From Candidatus Woesearchaeota archaeon (GTDB taxonomy: Archaea; Nanobdellota; Nanobdellia; Woesearchaeales; GW2011-AR15): a stretch of 40,771 nt of DNA. The translations under genes were made by a program, and so were the position numbers. Shown piece after piece: positions 31,458 through 40,760 of this stretch; within the stretch, counting starts at the first letter, position 1, and each line of letters starts with the position of its first letter. The DNA is taken from NCBI GenBank assembly GCA_016935095.1, contig JAFGRO010000081.1:1-40771 (forward strand), in the 5' to 3' direction. A model generated the notes under the pieces. That model ran no database searches, was not told the DNA's origin, and saw only the letters and a program-made list of their open reading frames with translations.

Positions 31458-34400
31458 TTACCTTCCATGATAAGTGACAAGTTCTTTAGATATTCCCTCA
31501 TATAAGCCAAGAGCAAAAATATCTGCCCAACCAGTATTAACACCAAATGTTCTAACAAATCCAAGAGCAGCTTTTCCAGTTGAACCAATATAAGGAGGTA
31601 ATAGTCCAATCAATGCATATGTGAAGAGGTAAGCTACAATAGAAATAGCATCTCTAGTAAGACCGGTTCCAAGCACTTCTTCAATCTTATTAACATTAGT
31701 GAATTTATCAACTTGCTCTTTTTTGACAGCATAAACAACATTAGCGTCATTTTCTCTGAATATAAGAGAATACTTATCAGCAGTAAAGGGTAAGAGAGCA
31801 GGGCTTTGGCTAATATCAGCAAGGACATAATATTCTTCGCCATAAGCATCTCTAATAGTTCTAGCTCCAGGAAAGTATCCTCCTAGGATGTTGAATGCTT
31901 GCTCACTGTCAATTTTAAATGGCAGAGGAGTAGCGATTTTTCCTTGATAATTAATAATTTTGCTGAAAAAACCGCCAGTATGTTCAGCAAAAGCATTGCT
32001 CAACGCATAAACTTGAATATCTTCTCTAAGAGGTTTTTGTGCAACTCCATCAATATTATAAATCTCTATTACCTCAGGTCTGCCGCCAAAATGTGTTTTC
32101 ATATTGTTGAGAAGCATTTGAGATTCAAAAGTAGCCTGTTGAAGAGGAGCATCAACTCTTTCAGCCCAAATTTCACCTGAGCCTGCTTTAACAGCTCTAG
32201 GTCCAATCATACAATGGAATGATTCTTTAAGTTCAGACATATCAGCAGAATATAATCCAGAATTAGCGTAGATTTCAGGTCCAAAATCAGAATCAGTAGA
32301 ATCTATTTCATCCAGTTTGATTCTTTTATTCTTATCATAAATAAAATACATACTAGGAGTTTTTTCATTTTTATTCCACACTATTATGCCAGTTTTAGGG
32401 GTTAGACTTCCATCTCTCTCTTTGAATGAGTATGTGGCGAATCTCACAAAAGAATATATATCAGCAGGTCCATCAAGCATACCTTCAAGAATATCTAGTT
32501 CAACAGCTTCTCTTCCAGAGAGATCAATTTCAAGATCTGAAGGTTTTTTCTGAATGCATAAAGCATTAGTTTTCCAGGCTTTTGCTTTACTTGGACTAAA
32601 ATTAAGATAATTTCCAAAATTATCTCTAAAAATCAGTTTTCCTAGCTCCATATTACCATTATGAGTCTGCAGTAAATTAATAGCAGATTCATCGCTTTCA
32701 TACTTTATTCCCCAATTCTCAGCTCCTTCTCCAAATTTGTCAAGAGTACCGTCAGACTTTCTTTTAGCTTTGCTAAACAGGATATCAATATTGCATAGAA
32801 ATTGAGATTGAGATTTTGTTTCATCAGCATATAAGACAGCACTGCCATCTCTTTTTTGCACTATTCTAGCATTATTATAAACAGTGCCATTATACCCTAT
32901 AGGGCCGATTAATTCAATTTCAAGTAAATTTCCATGCCATTGCATTGAATCAGCGATTCTTCCAGCAAAAGCAGACACATCTGAGTGAACAATAACTTCA
33001 TTATGATCGGTTATTGAAAACTCACCTAATTTTGATAGAGCGACACAATAATCAGCAGTAAGTTCAAGCAATCTATCAACAGTGAAATCTTCTGGAAGTA
33101 TTCCCTTAGCCACAAGCGGGTCAAATCTTCTATCACGCTTCATTTCTTCATAACATTCTCTTAATCTTTCCTGGACTAAAGGCTTCATGGTAAGAAAATC
33201 TCCTTCTCTATCAAAAAGAAGATTTTGCACTTGAGTTAACTGCTGCCTGTAATATTTAGTAAGCATAGCTTCAGAAATTGTTTTTGTAGCTCCTTTAATA
33301 TTAAACCTTCCTCTTAATAAAGCCCCTTTTTCTGGGGTGCCTTTTTTGTCACCCTTACTAAATCTGTTAGGCAGGTCTGCAATAATACTTTCAAGCACAA
33401 GCTTATTAACAATATTAGCTTCAAAATCAGCCTGGCTTAACTTAGAACTTGATAAGCCATTAAATCTAAGATAGTTATTATATGCTTCTACTTCCCCTCC
33501 TTGTTCTTGAAACCATTTGTTTCTTGTTTCAGTGAGCCAAATAAAAAAATTTGGATCTTTTTTAGCTAAAAAATCTTGGAAAGTTTCACCAGAACTACCA
33601 AACAATTCCTCTACCCATTCCCACATATTTAGATACCAGGGTTTACCTCTTTCTCCAACAGTATATTGTGCGCGGAGTTCTTCATCATATATATAATATA
33701 ACAGTTGATGAGTAAGGTCAAAAGCATCAATTTCTCTTAAGAAATTTTCATGGGCTCTAGTCATCTCTGTAGCCAAGTTTCCAATTTCAGCAGGCTCATC
33801 AGGGATTTGCTGGGTTTTGACACGTACAGCAGTAGTAGATATAAGAGTAGAGAGACTATCACCCATTTCTTTATTTATCATTCCACTTGGATTTGGTGGT
33901 GTTTTGCTTTCTTTATTTATCACCTCTAAATAATAATCATACTTTGGAACAGTGATTTCATCAGAAACATATGCATTCAATAATCTTTGGTTAAGGTCTT
34001 TATATACAAGCCCTGCTTGTAAGTTTCTTCCAAGCGATCTTTCAAAAACAGCAATACTCTCTCCAATAGACAATTGGCAGGCATATTCAAAAGCAGCACC
34101 AAGTTTAATTCTACGAAGTTTATGTTCACTTAAACCTTTTTCAGAGAGTCTTTGTTCAAGCCAATAAAGCCTTTTTAAATGAGCTGTATACTCGCGAAAG
34201 AGATATCTTTTTACTTGTTGTGATGTTAGTTGATAACCAAGTTCAGCATCACTATCAATATTCAATACTCTTTTAAACAAATCTTCTTTTTCATCCAGGC
34301 TGAGATCAGAAAGAGGTCTTACACTTGGAGCTTCGCTTGTTCCCTGGAGAAGGTCATAAAGATTGCTAATTCTATCTAATGTAGAATTACCGTTTTGAAC

Positions 34401-34619
34401 AATTGATTCCAAGCTTACAGAAGGAATTCTATCTAGGCCATAAATCTCAGCCTCTGAGCCATAAATAGCTTCAAGGACTGCATCTTCATCAGGCACAGGT
34501 GTTGCAATTGGCTTTGGAGTTGGAGATACTAGACCTGCAGGTACACAAGCTAATAATGGTAGACTTGCTACTGTTAAAGCACCTAATTTAAGAAAAAATC
34601 TTCTTGTTAATCTGGGCAT
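31458..34619 (-). CDS. Tat-signal lipoprotein, large member of paralogous pair A
   Basis: A 1053-residue protein with Tat signal (TRRFFLKLGALTVASLPLLAC). Residues about 130-600 are helical. Residues 625-960 look beta-rich and contain repeated lectin- or propeller-like segments (WHGNLLEIELIGPIGYNG; FGPEIYANSGLYSADM; GGYFPGARTIRDAYGEEYYVLAD). The last 100 residues hold a hydrophobic hairpin (AYLFTYALIGLLPPYIG) and an Asp/Phe-rich end. It aligns along its length with the protein at 37289 (SIGESIAVFERSLGRNLQAGLVYKDLN versus NESLAVFLKSLGKNYLSDTVYRDLN; FGPEI; GLY). A Shine-Dalgarno AAGGAGGA lies about 13 nt upstream of the ATG. It is large, exported and of unknown function. Confidence 0.8.
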   Translation of the reverse strand: MPRLTRRFFLKLGALTVASLPLLACVPAGLVSPTPKPIATPVPDEDAVLEAIYGSEAEIYGLDRIPSVSLESIVQNGNSTLDRISNLYDLLQGTSEAPSVRPLSDLSLDEKEDLFKRVLNIDSDAELGYQLTSQQVKRYLFREYTAHLKRLYWLEQRLSEKGLSEHKLRRIKLGAAFEYACQLSIGESIAVFERSLGRNLQAGLVYKDLNQRLLNAYVSDEITVPKYDYYLEVINKESKTPPNPSGMINKEMGDSLSTLISTTAVRVKTQQIPDEPAEIGNLATEMTRAHENFLREIDAFDLTHQLLYYIYDEELRAQYTVGERGKPWYLNMWEWVEELFGSSGETFQDFLAKKDPNFFIWLTETRNKWFQEQGGEVEAYNNYLRFNGLSSSKLSQADFEANIVNKLVLESIIADLPNRFSKGDKKGTPEKGALLRGRFNIKGATKTISEAMLTKYYRQQLTQVQNLLFDREGDFLTMKPLVQERLRECYEEMKRDRRFDPLVAKGILPEDFTVDRLLELTADYCVALSKLGEFSITDHNEVIVHSDVSAFAGRIADSMQWHGNLLEIELIGPIGYNGTVYNNARIVQKRDGSAVLYADETKSQSQFLCNIDILFSKAKRKSDGTLDKFGEGAENWGIKYESDESAINLLQTHNGNMELGKLIFRDNFGNYLNFSPSKAKAWKTNALCIQKKPSDLEIDLSGREAVELDILEGMLDGPADIYSFVRFATYSFKERDGSLTPKTGIIVWNKNEKTPSMYFIYDKNKRIKLDEIDSTDSDFGPEIYANSGLYSADMSELKESFHCMIGPRAVKAGSGEIWAERVDAPLQQATFESQMLLNNMKTHFGGRPEVIEIYNIDGVAQKPLREDIQVYALSNAFAEHTGGFFSKIINYQGKIATPLPFKIDSEQAFNILGGYFPGARTIRDAYGEEYYVLADISQSPALLPFTADKYSLIFRENDANVVYAVKKEQVDKFTNVNKIEEVLGTGLTRDAISIVAYLFTYALIGLLPPYIGSTGKAALGFVRTFGVNTGWADIFALGLYEGISKELVTYHGR

Positions 34620-34859
34620 TTTTTTCTAATTTTCCTCCTTCTCGCCTCTTTTAATCAGGAATTAGTTTTATTGAACTAATTATAACCGTTTGGTGGTTAA
34701 CAATATCTTATATTTAAATATATACATTGTTTAAACAATTTAAACATTAAGAAGCCTAGAGAATATTATTTTATATATAAAGGTCAGGTTGAAGTTTTTT
34801 AAACTAGAAAGTTTAATTTTATAACTAAAAAGAGAGAAAAAAGCATTTAAGGCAATCTT
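34620..34859 (-). promoter_or_regulatory. Intergenic promoter region between the two Tat pairs
   Basis: These 240 bp hold the pair A promoter. The Shine-Dalgarno is at about 34632-34640 and an A/T box TATATATTTAAATA (minus strand) lies around 34710-34724. Two inverted repeats are present: AATTAGTT/AACTAATT (34660-34667/34674-34681) and the perfect palindrome ATTGTTTAAACAAT (34726-34739) just upstream of the TATA box. TTAAACT/AGTTTAA (34799-34805/34810-34816) lies 50 bp after the pair B stop and could end that transcript. Confidence 0.5.
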
Positions 34860-37286
34860 TTATCTCCCAAGAAGAGCGCCCCACCAATAAAGAAATTCTG
34901 GAATGTTTTTTCCATACATTTCATGTAGTGTTTCTAGTGGCAAAGTCAATTCTGAAGGAACAAAATAAAGAGGATTAGTACCCAAAGGATCATAGTTTAC
35001 TCCCATACTATTTGCATAGTTTGCAGCTGCTTCATATGGTCTTAATACAGGTCTTGGACCTATTGTGTTTCTTATGCTGTAAAAAATAGATTCCCATGAA
35101 AAAAGAACTCCCTCTACTAATGCTTTTGCAGATTCAGGGCCAATTCCATGATCATATAATGCTTTTCTTATTGTTCCGGAAGCTGTTTCAGCGCCTTTGC
35201 CAGCAGCTAACTTATCAACGTTAAGTCTGGGCAGTGTCATGTAGGACATCCATCCAAACAGCAGCGGATGTTTTCTCCTGAAAAACTCACTATGGTTCAT
35301 TTGCTGTTCAAAGAACATGTCTTCATCACTTATAGGTATGTAGCAATAACTGTTGTCAGCGCGCTGGATTAATATGTATTTTTTACCTTCAGACCAATCA
35401 GTTAATGTATCATAAATTGGGATTATCTCTCCTCCAAGAAGTGTTTCAACTTGATTAACACCATTTGTAATTTCGCCTTGATCATCAAAATCAGGGATTC
35501 CGTCATAAACAGGAACCCTTTTTCCAGAACGTATAATTACATGCTCGAATGGGTCTTCTTCAGTGAGTTTCCCGTTTATTGCAGCTTTTGCAAAAGTATC
35601 CCTAAATCTGTTGCTTCCATATACTAAATAACGTGTATATTCTTCTGCAGTTAGCCTGTATTTTGTAAATCTAAATGCCTCCTGCATTTGTATATTTCTA
35701 TCTTGTCCATATGTTCCATCTGGTTTTTTTTCTCCATACCACCATATCCAGTTTTCTACAGATCCAGGGTCCATATATGATACAAAAGAAGAATTAGTAT
35801 TACTTGGGCTGCTTGCAAATACAAAATCAGCTCCTTCTATAAGCTCAGGCGGTTTTTCAAGAAAAGTAAACTTGTGTATACAACCATTAAGATCGCATGT
35901 TCTTGTAAATACACCTGGAACTATGATTTTTTTGCCATCTAGTTCAAACTCCGTGAACTTAGCTTCGACAATCACAGTATCTTTACTTACAGTTATACTG
36001 CCTGTTTCTTCTTGATATACATCTGTTGCGCTTGGCCAGCTATATTGAACTGTAATATAATCTCCTCTTGAGTTTCTACTTCTTTCTTTTACAGTTAATA
36101 ATTCTTCCATTGCCTTATCAATGCTATAATCATATATAGACTCAACCTGATCTGAGCTTAGGCCATTTTCTCTAACCTCTTCTTCCATTAGATTTGGCCT
36201 TAACATAGGAAGTTCAACTATCCTTGTCCTGAAATCAGGATCAAGATTTCCAATAGAAAATACTCTGGTTAGATAGCCTCTAACTTCTTCTTTTGAATTA
36301 AATTCAATAGAACCAGCTGCTTTAACAATATTGTTTTCAAAATGATTTACAAGAATATTGCTTATTTCATATCTTACAGGTGTTAGATCTATTTGCATTC
36401 TCATGCTATACAGCCAATAATTATATGCATACATAATATCTTCATCATCAGAAATTTCAAGAGAATATAAATCTGGAAAAGTGCCCTGAGCAAGCACATC
36501 ATTGATTTTCTCAACAAAAACCCATTTGCCCTCCTCTTGTTTTCCTAATTTCAGTTTTAAATAAAGCCCAGCTAATCTTTGGGCATTTGAAAAGCATTCT
36601 CTTGCATAACTTGTATGAAGCTCTTCAGGGCCATGTTTTTCAATAAGCCCGAGAACATTCCATTGATCCAGGAGCACAAGCAGTGCATCACTGAAATTCC
36701 TAATATTTATTTTTTTCCATGGGTGTGCCTCATCAGGCATTGTATATTTTTTTCCAGAGACATTTTCATAAGCGCCGACATATTCTTTTTTATAATCTTC
36801 TTCTAGAATCCCGAATAAGTGAAGACCAACCTGTTCAGCAAACCCTCCATCTGTTTGCATTAAGGTTCTTGCCTGGACAGTTTCACTTTGGATATTTACA
36901 TCTGCTAAGCTTGTATTTGCAAGAGCATATCTTCTTGCTAGTTCAGTATACAGCACTAAAAGCTGGTATTGGTGATATTCTATTTTAGCTCTTGTCTCTT
37001 CTGGCCAGCTGGATACACTTATGTAAGTGCCAGAGTCATCATCCTTTTCCAGCATTGCACCAAGATCTTTGAGCACTTCATTATTTTCTATTATTAATTT
37101 TTCAAGCTCTGAATTATCAAGATTTTCAGCAGAAGAAGGAAAGACATATTGAGAAACACCTAATGCACGCTGAATATATTCTGGCTCAGTTCCAGGAGCA
37201 GGACAACATCCAGCCAAGGCAGCAGCAGCAGCGGTTAGAGCACTTAATTTAATAAATTCTCTTCTTGTAAATTTTTTATTAGTCAT
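34860..37286 (-). CDS. Tat-signal lipoprotein, small member of paralogous pair B
   Basis: I start at the ATG at 37286 (MTNKKFTRREF), since the GTG at 37292 overlaps the upstream stop. TRREFIKLSALTAAAAALAGC is a strong Tat lipoprotein signal, near-identical in layout to that of the 640-residue paralogue (both continue SALTAA..LAGCCP). The 808-residue protein has a helical N-terminal half and a central beta-rich insert (TVSKDTVIVEAKFTEFELDG; CDLNGCIHKF) absent from the shorter paralogue. It shares the C-terminal region (RSGKRVPVYDGIPD; YCYIPISDEDM; HPLLFGWMSYM). The function is unknown. Its start lies 2 bp after the upstream gene, so it is coupled. Confidence 0.8.
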   Translation of the reverse strand: MTNKKFTRREFIKLSALTAAAAALAGCCPAPGTEPEYIQRALGVSQYVFPSSAENLDNSELEKLIIENNEVLKDLGAMLEKDDDSGTYISVSSWPEETRAKIEYHQYQLLVLYTELARRYALANTSLADVNIQSETVQARTLMQTDGGFAEQVGLHLFGILEEDYKKEYVGAYENVSGKKYTMPDEAHPWKKINIRNFSDALLVLLDQWNVLGLIEKHGPEELHTSYARECFSNAQRLAGLYLKLKLGKQEEGKWVFVEKINDVLAQGTFPDLYSLEISDDEDIMYAYNYWLYSMRMQIDLTPVRYEISNILVNHFENNIVKAAGSIEFNSKEEVRGYLTRVFSIGNLDPDFRTRIVELPMLRPNLMEEEVRENGLSSDQVESIYDYSIDKAMEELLTVKERSRNSRGDYITVQYSWPSATDVYQEETGSITVSKDTVIVEAKFTEFELDGKKIIVPGVFTRTCDLNGCIHKFTFLEKPPELIEGADFVFASSPSNTNSSFVSYMDPGSVENWIWWYGEKKPDGTYGQDRNIQMQEAFRFTKYRLTAEEYTRYLVYGSNRFRDTFAKAAINGKLTEEDPFEHVIIRSGKRVPVYDGIPDFDDQGEITNGVNQVETLLGGEIIPIYDTLTDWSEGKKYILIQRADNSYCYIPISDEDMFFEQQMNHSEFFRRKHPLLFGWMSYMTLPRLNVDKLAAGKGAETASGTIRKALYDHGIGPESAKALVEGVLFSWESIFYSIRNTIGPRPVLRPYEAAANYANSMGVNYDPLGTNPLYFVPSELTLPLETLHEMYGKNIPEFLYWWGALLGR

Positions 37287-37288
37287 CT

Positions 37289-40200
37289 TCACGGCCTTGC
37301 TGATCTTAAAGCATAATCAGCTAACTCAAAACCATAATGTGCAAAGAAATCAGGCATGCCTGATTTCATGAACCTGCTTCCCATTACAGCGCCTACTACA
37401 GCCTGCGCACCAACAGGAAGTCCTGGTGTAATTGCTCCAATAAGAGCAAATGCTCCAAGATATCCTCCAAGTATTAAAGCATCTTTAAGTGCCCCTGACT
37501 CCCATACCCTTTGCATTGTAGGAACAGTCTGATATACATCTACTTCATCTGCAGGCACGCCAATTGCAACAGAATATGAATCTCCTCTCCATAATATCTG
37601 GCCTATGCTTCCTATTGCTTCTAATAAATTAGGATTATTTTTTAATTGACCCTGGATATCATATACACTTATTGCATAGTATTTTGTTGTTTCAGGACGT
37701 CCTAATGGATCAAGTATTACTTCTCCGTTTTCATCAATTTTTGGTGCATAAAATATACCCTTATCTATTCCAATATGAGGCAGATCATAATGTTGTGAAA
37801 TAACAGGCACTACATCCCTGCCTCCATAAGGTATGTCTAAATATTCAGGAGCATTAAAATTATCATCTAGTAATTTAAACCATGATCCTGTTGAACTTCT
37901 TCTTGTATTGATAAATGAAAAAAGACGGCATTTTCCTCTTGTTGATGTTCTTCCACCTGTTAGATTATATGCTTCTGTCATATGAGGCATTGCAACAGAG
38001 GCTGTTTTAGTAAAAGGCCTATCTATTGCTCTCTGCAATGCATTTCTTAGTTCTACACCAGGCATTCTTCCGTATACGCTTGAGCCGCCTATTTGCACAG
38101 CATTGCCTCCTAGAATAAGAGTGAGGGCATCTTCAACACTTTGAACACCTAGTGTATAAAATCCGCCTGTATTTAATTGTATTTCAGGCCCAAATATAGC
38201 TTCAAATTCCTTTGTTTCAATTTGTCCAAAATAAGCACTTGGGAAAGTATCCTGCGTATACTTGACTACGCCTGTGCTAAGACCTGCTTTTCCATCCCCA
38301 TCTAAGTCTACATCTTTAGTATCCTGGTCACGGCATGCAAAATAATGGAGATTAGATTCATCTTCTAAAATCACTCCTGTCCTGAAATGATATTCTCCAG
38401 ACTTTCCTTTTTTAGGAAACACAGCAACCCTAACAAATTTTAGTTCTTCTCTTGTTAGTTTAAAATTATATATTAAATCACCAAGGCTTGAAGTTGTTAA
38501 CTTCTCCTTAAAATCATGAACTAACTTATAATCTCTTCCTTTAAGTGTGTTTGATAAGACTATTTCGATTTTTCCATCATTGAACTCTATTCCACTGTTG
38601 TTATTATCACGGATAAAAATCCAATCGCGGGCATGTGGTCCATATTGGCTTGAAAGATCAATTTTAAATTGTTCATCTCCACTTAAGTGCCATATTGTTC
38701 CACTAATAGGAGTAGAATCTGCACTTTCATAATATAATGCATGGTCTTCTCCTGCAACTTGCTCAATCCTCCTATTAGAAGAGTCTTCATAAAGAATCAC
38801 TTTTTTAACGCTTCCATGCCATTGCAGGCCTTCTCTGAACTTGCTTGTAAAAGTAGCTATTTCTTTATCAAGATTAACAGCTGATCCAAATTTTTGAGGG
38901 ACATTTTGCACTTTACTCATAAACAAATTAAATGCTTTTTCTGGACCATATTCCTCGCAGAATTTTGCAAAATATTCAAACCTTTCGGGAATTTTACCTT
39001 GTTCAACCATTGCATAAAACTTTGCTTCAATGTCTTCACGAACAGCCGGATCTTTTACAAGTTTTTGAAGTACATCCTCTTGGGTCATGGTTTCTCCTTC
39101 CCACTGCCATTCCTTGAACCAATCTAAAGCAACCCTGACTATTGATTCAATTGCATCATCAATTATCTCTTCGCTTGCTCCTTTTTCATAGAACAGTCTT
39201 TCAAGAATTCCTTTTTCAACAACCTCTGTCCTGAAATGAATAAGTGTTCTATCATATTCAGCTTTAGTTTCCGCGTCATCTTTATATCTAAGATCAAGCA
39301 GGCCATTTCTTTCAAGATAAGCTTCAAATGCTTGACTTTCATCTGAGAAACCGTTTGCATTGAGCCAATCCTGTTTTCTTTCAGCAAGCCATGTATTATA
39401 CTGCTCAAATTCAGAATAATTTGCTCTCATGTAATCTTCTACATTAAAGTTTGCATAAGGAGGATTTTCTAAAAGGCCTATTGCTTCAAGCCCCCTTAAA
39501 ACCCAGTCACCAGTATCTCTAATAACTTCTTGCCTTGTTGCCTTTTTTTTAACATCTTCTATTTTTTTATCATATTCTGCTTTTTCCCTTTCCCAGATTA
39601 CATGCAGTAAGCAACTTTCAAAATCATAAGCAGCCAGGCTGCGCACTAATCTTGCATGATTTTCAGCCATTCCTTGAGCAAGCTTTGCAATATCTTCAGT
39701 AGAAGTAATATCTCTATCTCTATCTGCTCTTACACGTGTTTCAGGTCCAGACATGCATAAAGGTGATTTAAAGGATTCAGCAGTTGGTAAATCCCATTCA
39801 ATTCCTTCAAGAGCCCTGAATAACTTATCACCATAAACTTCATCATAATATAATCTAATAGGCAGTGCATCAGGAGTTTTAGTTACAGTATACTCCATCA
39901 ACCCACTTTTTGTACCAAAATTCCATCTTTTAAAAGTATGGAGTAAATCATCAGGAGAAGTTATTTGAGTTACGTCTCCATTTGCAAAAGCATAATTACT
40001 TCTTCCAAAATGTTTTAATTCATCTACAATATGTGAATCTAGAATCCACATATTATAATTATATAAACCACTTTGCGCTAAATTGCTTGTAACAAGCACA
40101 GGAACATGAGCATAATTCAAATCTGGCTTTCCAAAATCAATATCTATAAATGTTGTGCCGACAATCTTTTGATCAGAAGTGTCTCCACTATTTTTTTTAT

Positions 40201-40663
40201 CAGATTTAATTGCACTTTTTCTAGTTTTTTCAGTGCCTCCTTTATCAACCCATGAGTAATTGAGTAATCTTTGAGCTGTTCTTCTTTTATAGAAATCATG
40301 CCATAATGTACTTTCTCTTTCTCTAAATCTTAATAAAGTGTTATTATTTATAAGTTTGCCGTCATCGCGCTCTATCTGTCTGTTTAAAAGATTATTTAAA
40401 TCCCTATAAACTGTGTCTGATAAATAATTCTTTCCCAATGATTTTAAAAACACAGCTAAACTTTCATTTAATACTAATAACCCGGAATGTGCCAGCATTG
40501 CGCCAGTTTCAGTCCAGTGCCTTTTGTTGCTATCAGTGATTCCCTCCATTAAATTTGCTTCAAAATCTCTTAATGCCCTGCTAAGGATATAAGCCTTATA
40601 TCCGAAATATGTCTCTGCAATTGCAATTGCATTTTCAGGAGTGTTAGGGTTATCTTCACTCAT
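37289..40663 (-). CDS. Large member of paralogous pair B, N-terminus apparently missing
   Basis: A 1124-residue protein homologous to the 1053-residue protein at 31458. Its first ATG (MSEDNPNTPEN) corresponds to about residue 125 of the paralogue, so a Tat signal and about 120 residues are absent. In-frame codons continue only 11 residues upstream to a TGA at 40697-40699, where inverted repeats begin. Helical segments dominate to about residue 560. A beta-rich part and an expanded C-terminal half follow (FGPEIQLNTGGFYTLG; ISQHYDLPHIGIDKGIFYAP). A hydrophobic hairpin (LILGGYLGAFALIGAITPGL) lies near the end, as in the paralogue. Either the gene was truncated by an insertion or the window edge is a repeat junction. 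Confidence 0.72.
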   Translation of the reverse strand: MSEDNPNTPENAIAIAETYFGYKAYILSRALRDFEANLMEGITDSNKRHWTETGAMLAHSGLLVLNESLAVFLKSLGKNYLSDTVYRDLNNLLNRQIERDDGKLINNNTLLRFRERESTLWHDFYKRRTAQRLLNYSWVDKGGTEKTRKSAIKSDKKNSGDTSDQKIVGTTFIDIDFGKPDLNYAHVPVLVTSNLAQSGLYNYNMWILDSHIVDELKHFGRSNYAFANGDVTQITSPDDLLHTFKRWNFGTKSGLMEYTVTKTPDALPIRLYYDEVYGDKLFRALEGIEWDLPTAESFKSPLCMSGPETRVRADRDRDITSTEDIAKLAQGMAENHARLVRSLAAYDFESCLLHVIWEREKAEYDKKIEDVKKKATRQEVIRDTGDWVLRGLEAIGLLENPPYANFNVEDYMRANYSEFEQYNTWLAERKQDWLNANGFSDESQAFEAYLERNGLLDLRYKDDAETKAEYDRTLIHFRTEVVEKGILERLFYEKGASEEIIDDAIESIVRVALDWFKEWQWEGETMTQEDVLQKLVKDPAVREDIEAKFYAMVEQGKIPERFEYFAKFCEEYGPEKAFNLFMSKVQNVPQKFGSAVNLDKEIATFTSKFREGLQWHGSVKKVILYEDSSNRRIEQVAGEDHALYYESADSTPISGTIWHLSGDEQFKIDLSSQYGPHARDWIFIRDNNNSGIEFNDGKIEIVLSNTLKGRDYKLVHDFKEKLTTSSLGDLIYNFKLTREELKFVRVAVFPKKGKSGEYHFRTGVILEDESNLHYFACRDQDTKDVDLDGDGKAGLSTGVVKYTQDTFPSAYFGQIETKEFEAIFGPEIQLNTGGFYTLGVQSVEDALTLILGGNAVQIGGSSVYGRMPGVELRNALQRAIDRPFTKTASVAMPHMTEAYNLTGGRTSTRGKCRLFSFINTRRSSTGSWFKLLDDNFNAPEYLDIPYGGRDVVPVISQHYDLPHIGIDKGIFYAPKIDENGEVILDPLGRPETTKYYAISVYDIQGQLKNNPNLLEAIGSIGQILWRGDSYSVAIGVPADEVDVYQTVPTMQRVWESGALKDALILGGYLGAFALIGAITPGLPVGAQAVVGAVMGSRFMKSGMPDFFAHYGFELADYALRSARP

Positions 40664-40703
40664 TGGATTATAAATCTCATATGGAACAGGGCAAAGTCAA
40701 CTA

Positions 40704-40760
40704 GCCCGTGTTTACACGGGCGTGCATTGTTCTGAGGTTGAAAAAGTGAAAGAACAATGC
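40704..40760. repeat. Right-edge inverted repeats abutting the truncated Tat-pair gene
   Basis: GCCCGTG (40704-40710) pairs with CACGGGC (40715-40721) across TTTA, and GCATTGTTCT (40724-40733) pairs perfectly with AGAACAATGC (40751-40760). The TTTA-loop stem resembles subterminal hairpins of IS200/IS605 elements. No transposase is visible, but the window ends 11 bp later. Confidence 0.5.

Noticed and set aside
29521-34619. The 1053- and 640-residue genes as one gene split by a frameshift
   Set aside because: Each has its own complete Tat signal and stop, and the same two-gene arrangement recurs in the second pair.
29521-40663. The Tat-lipoprotein block as bacterial contamination
   Set aside because: The block continues without a break from secF with the same base composition and archaeal-style TATA promoter. 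No bacterial -35/-10 pattern was noted, though transfer from bacteria in the past cannot be excluded.
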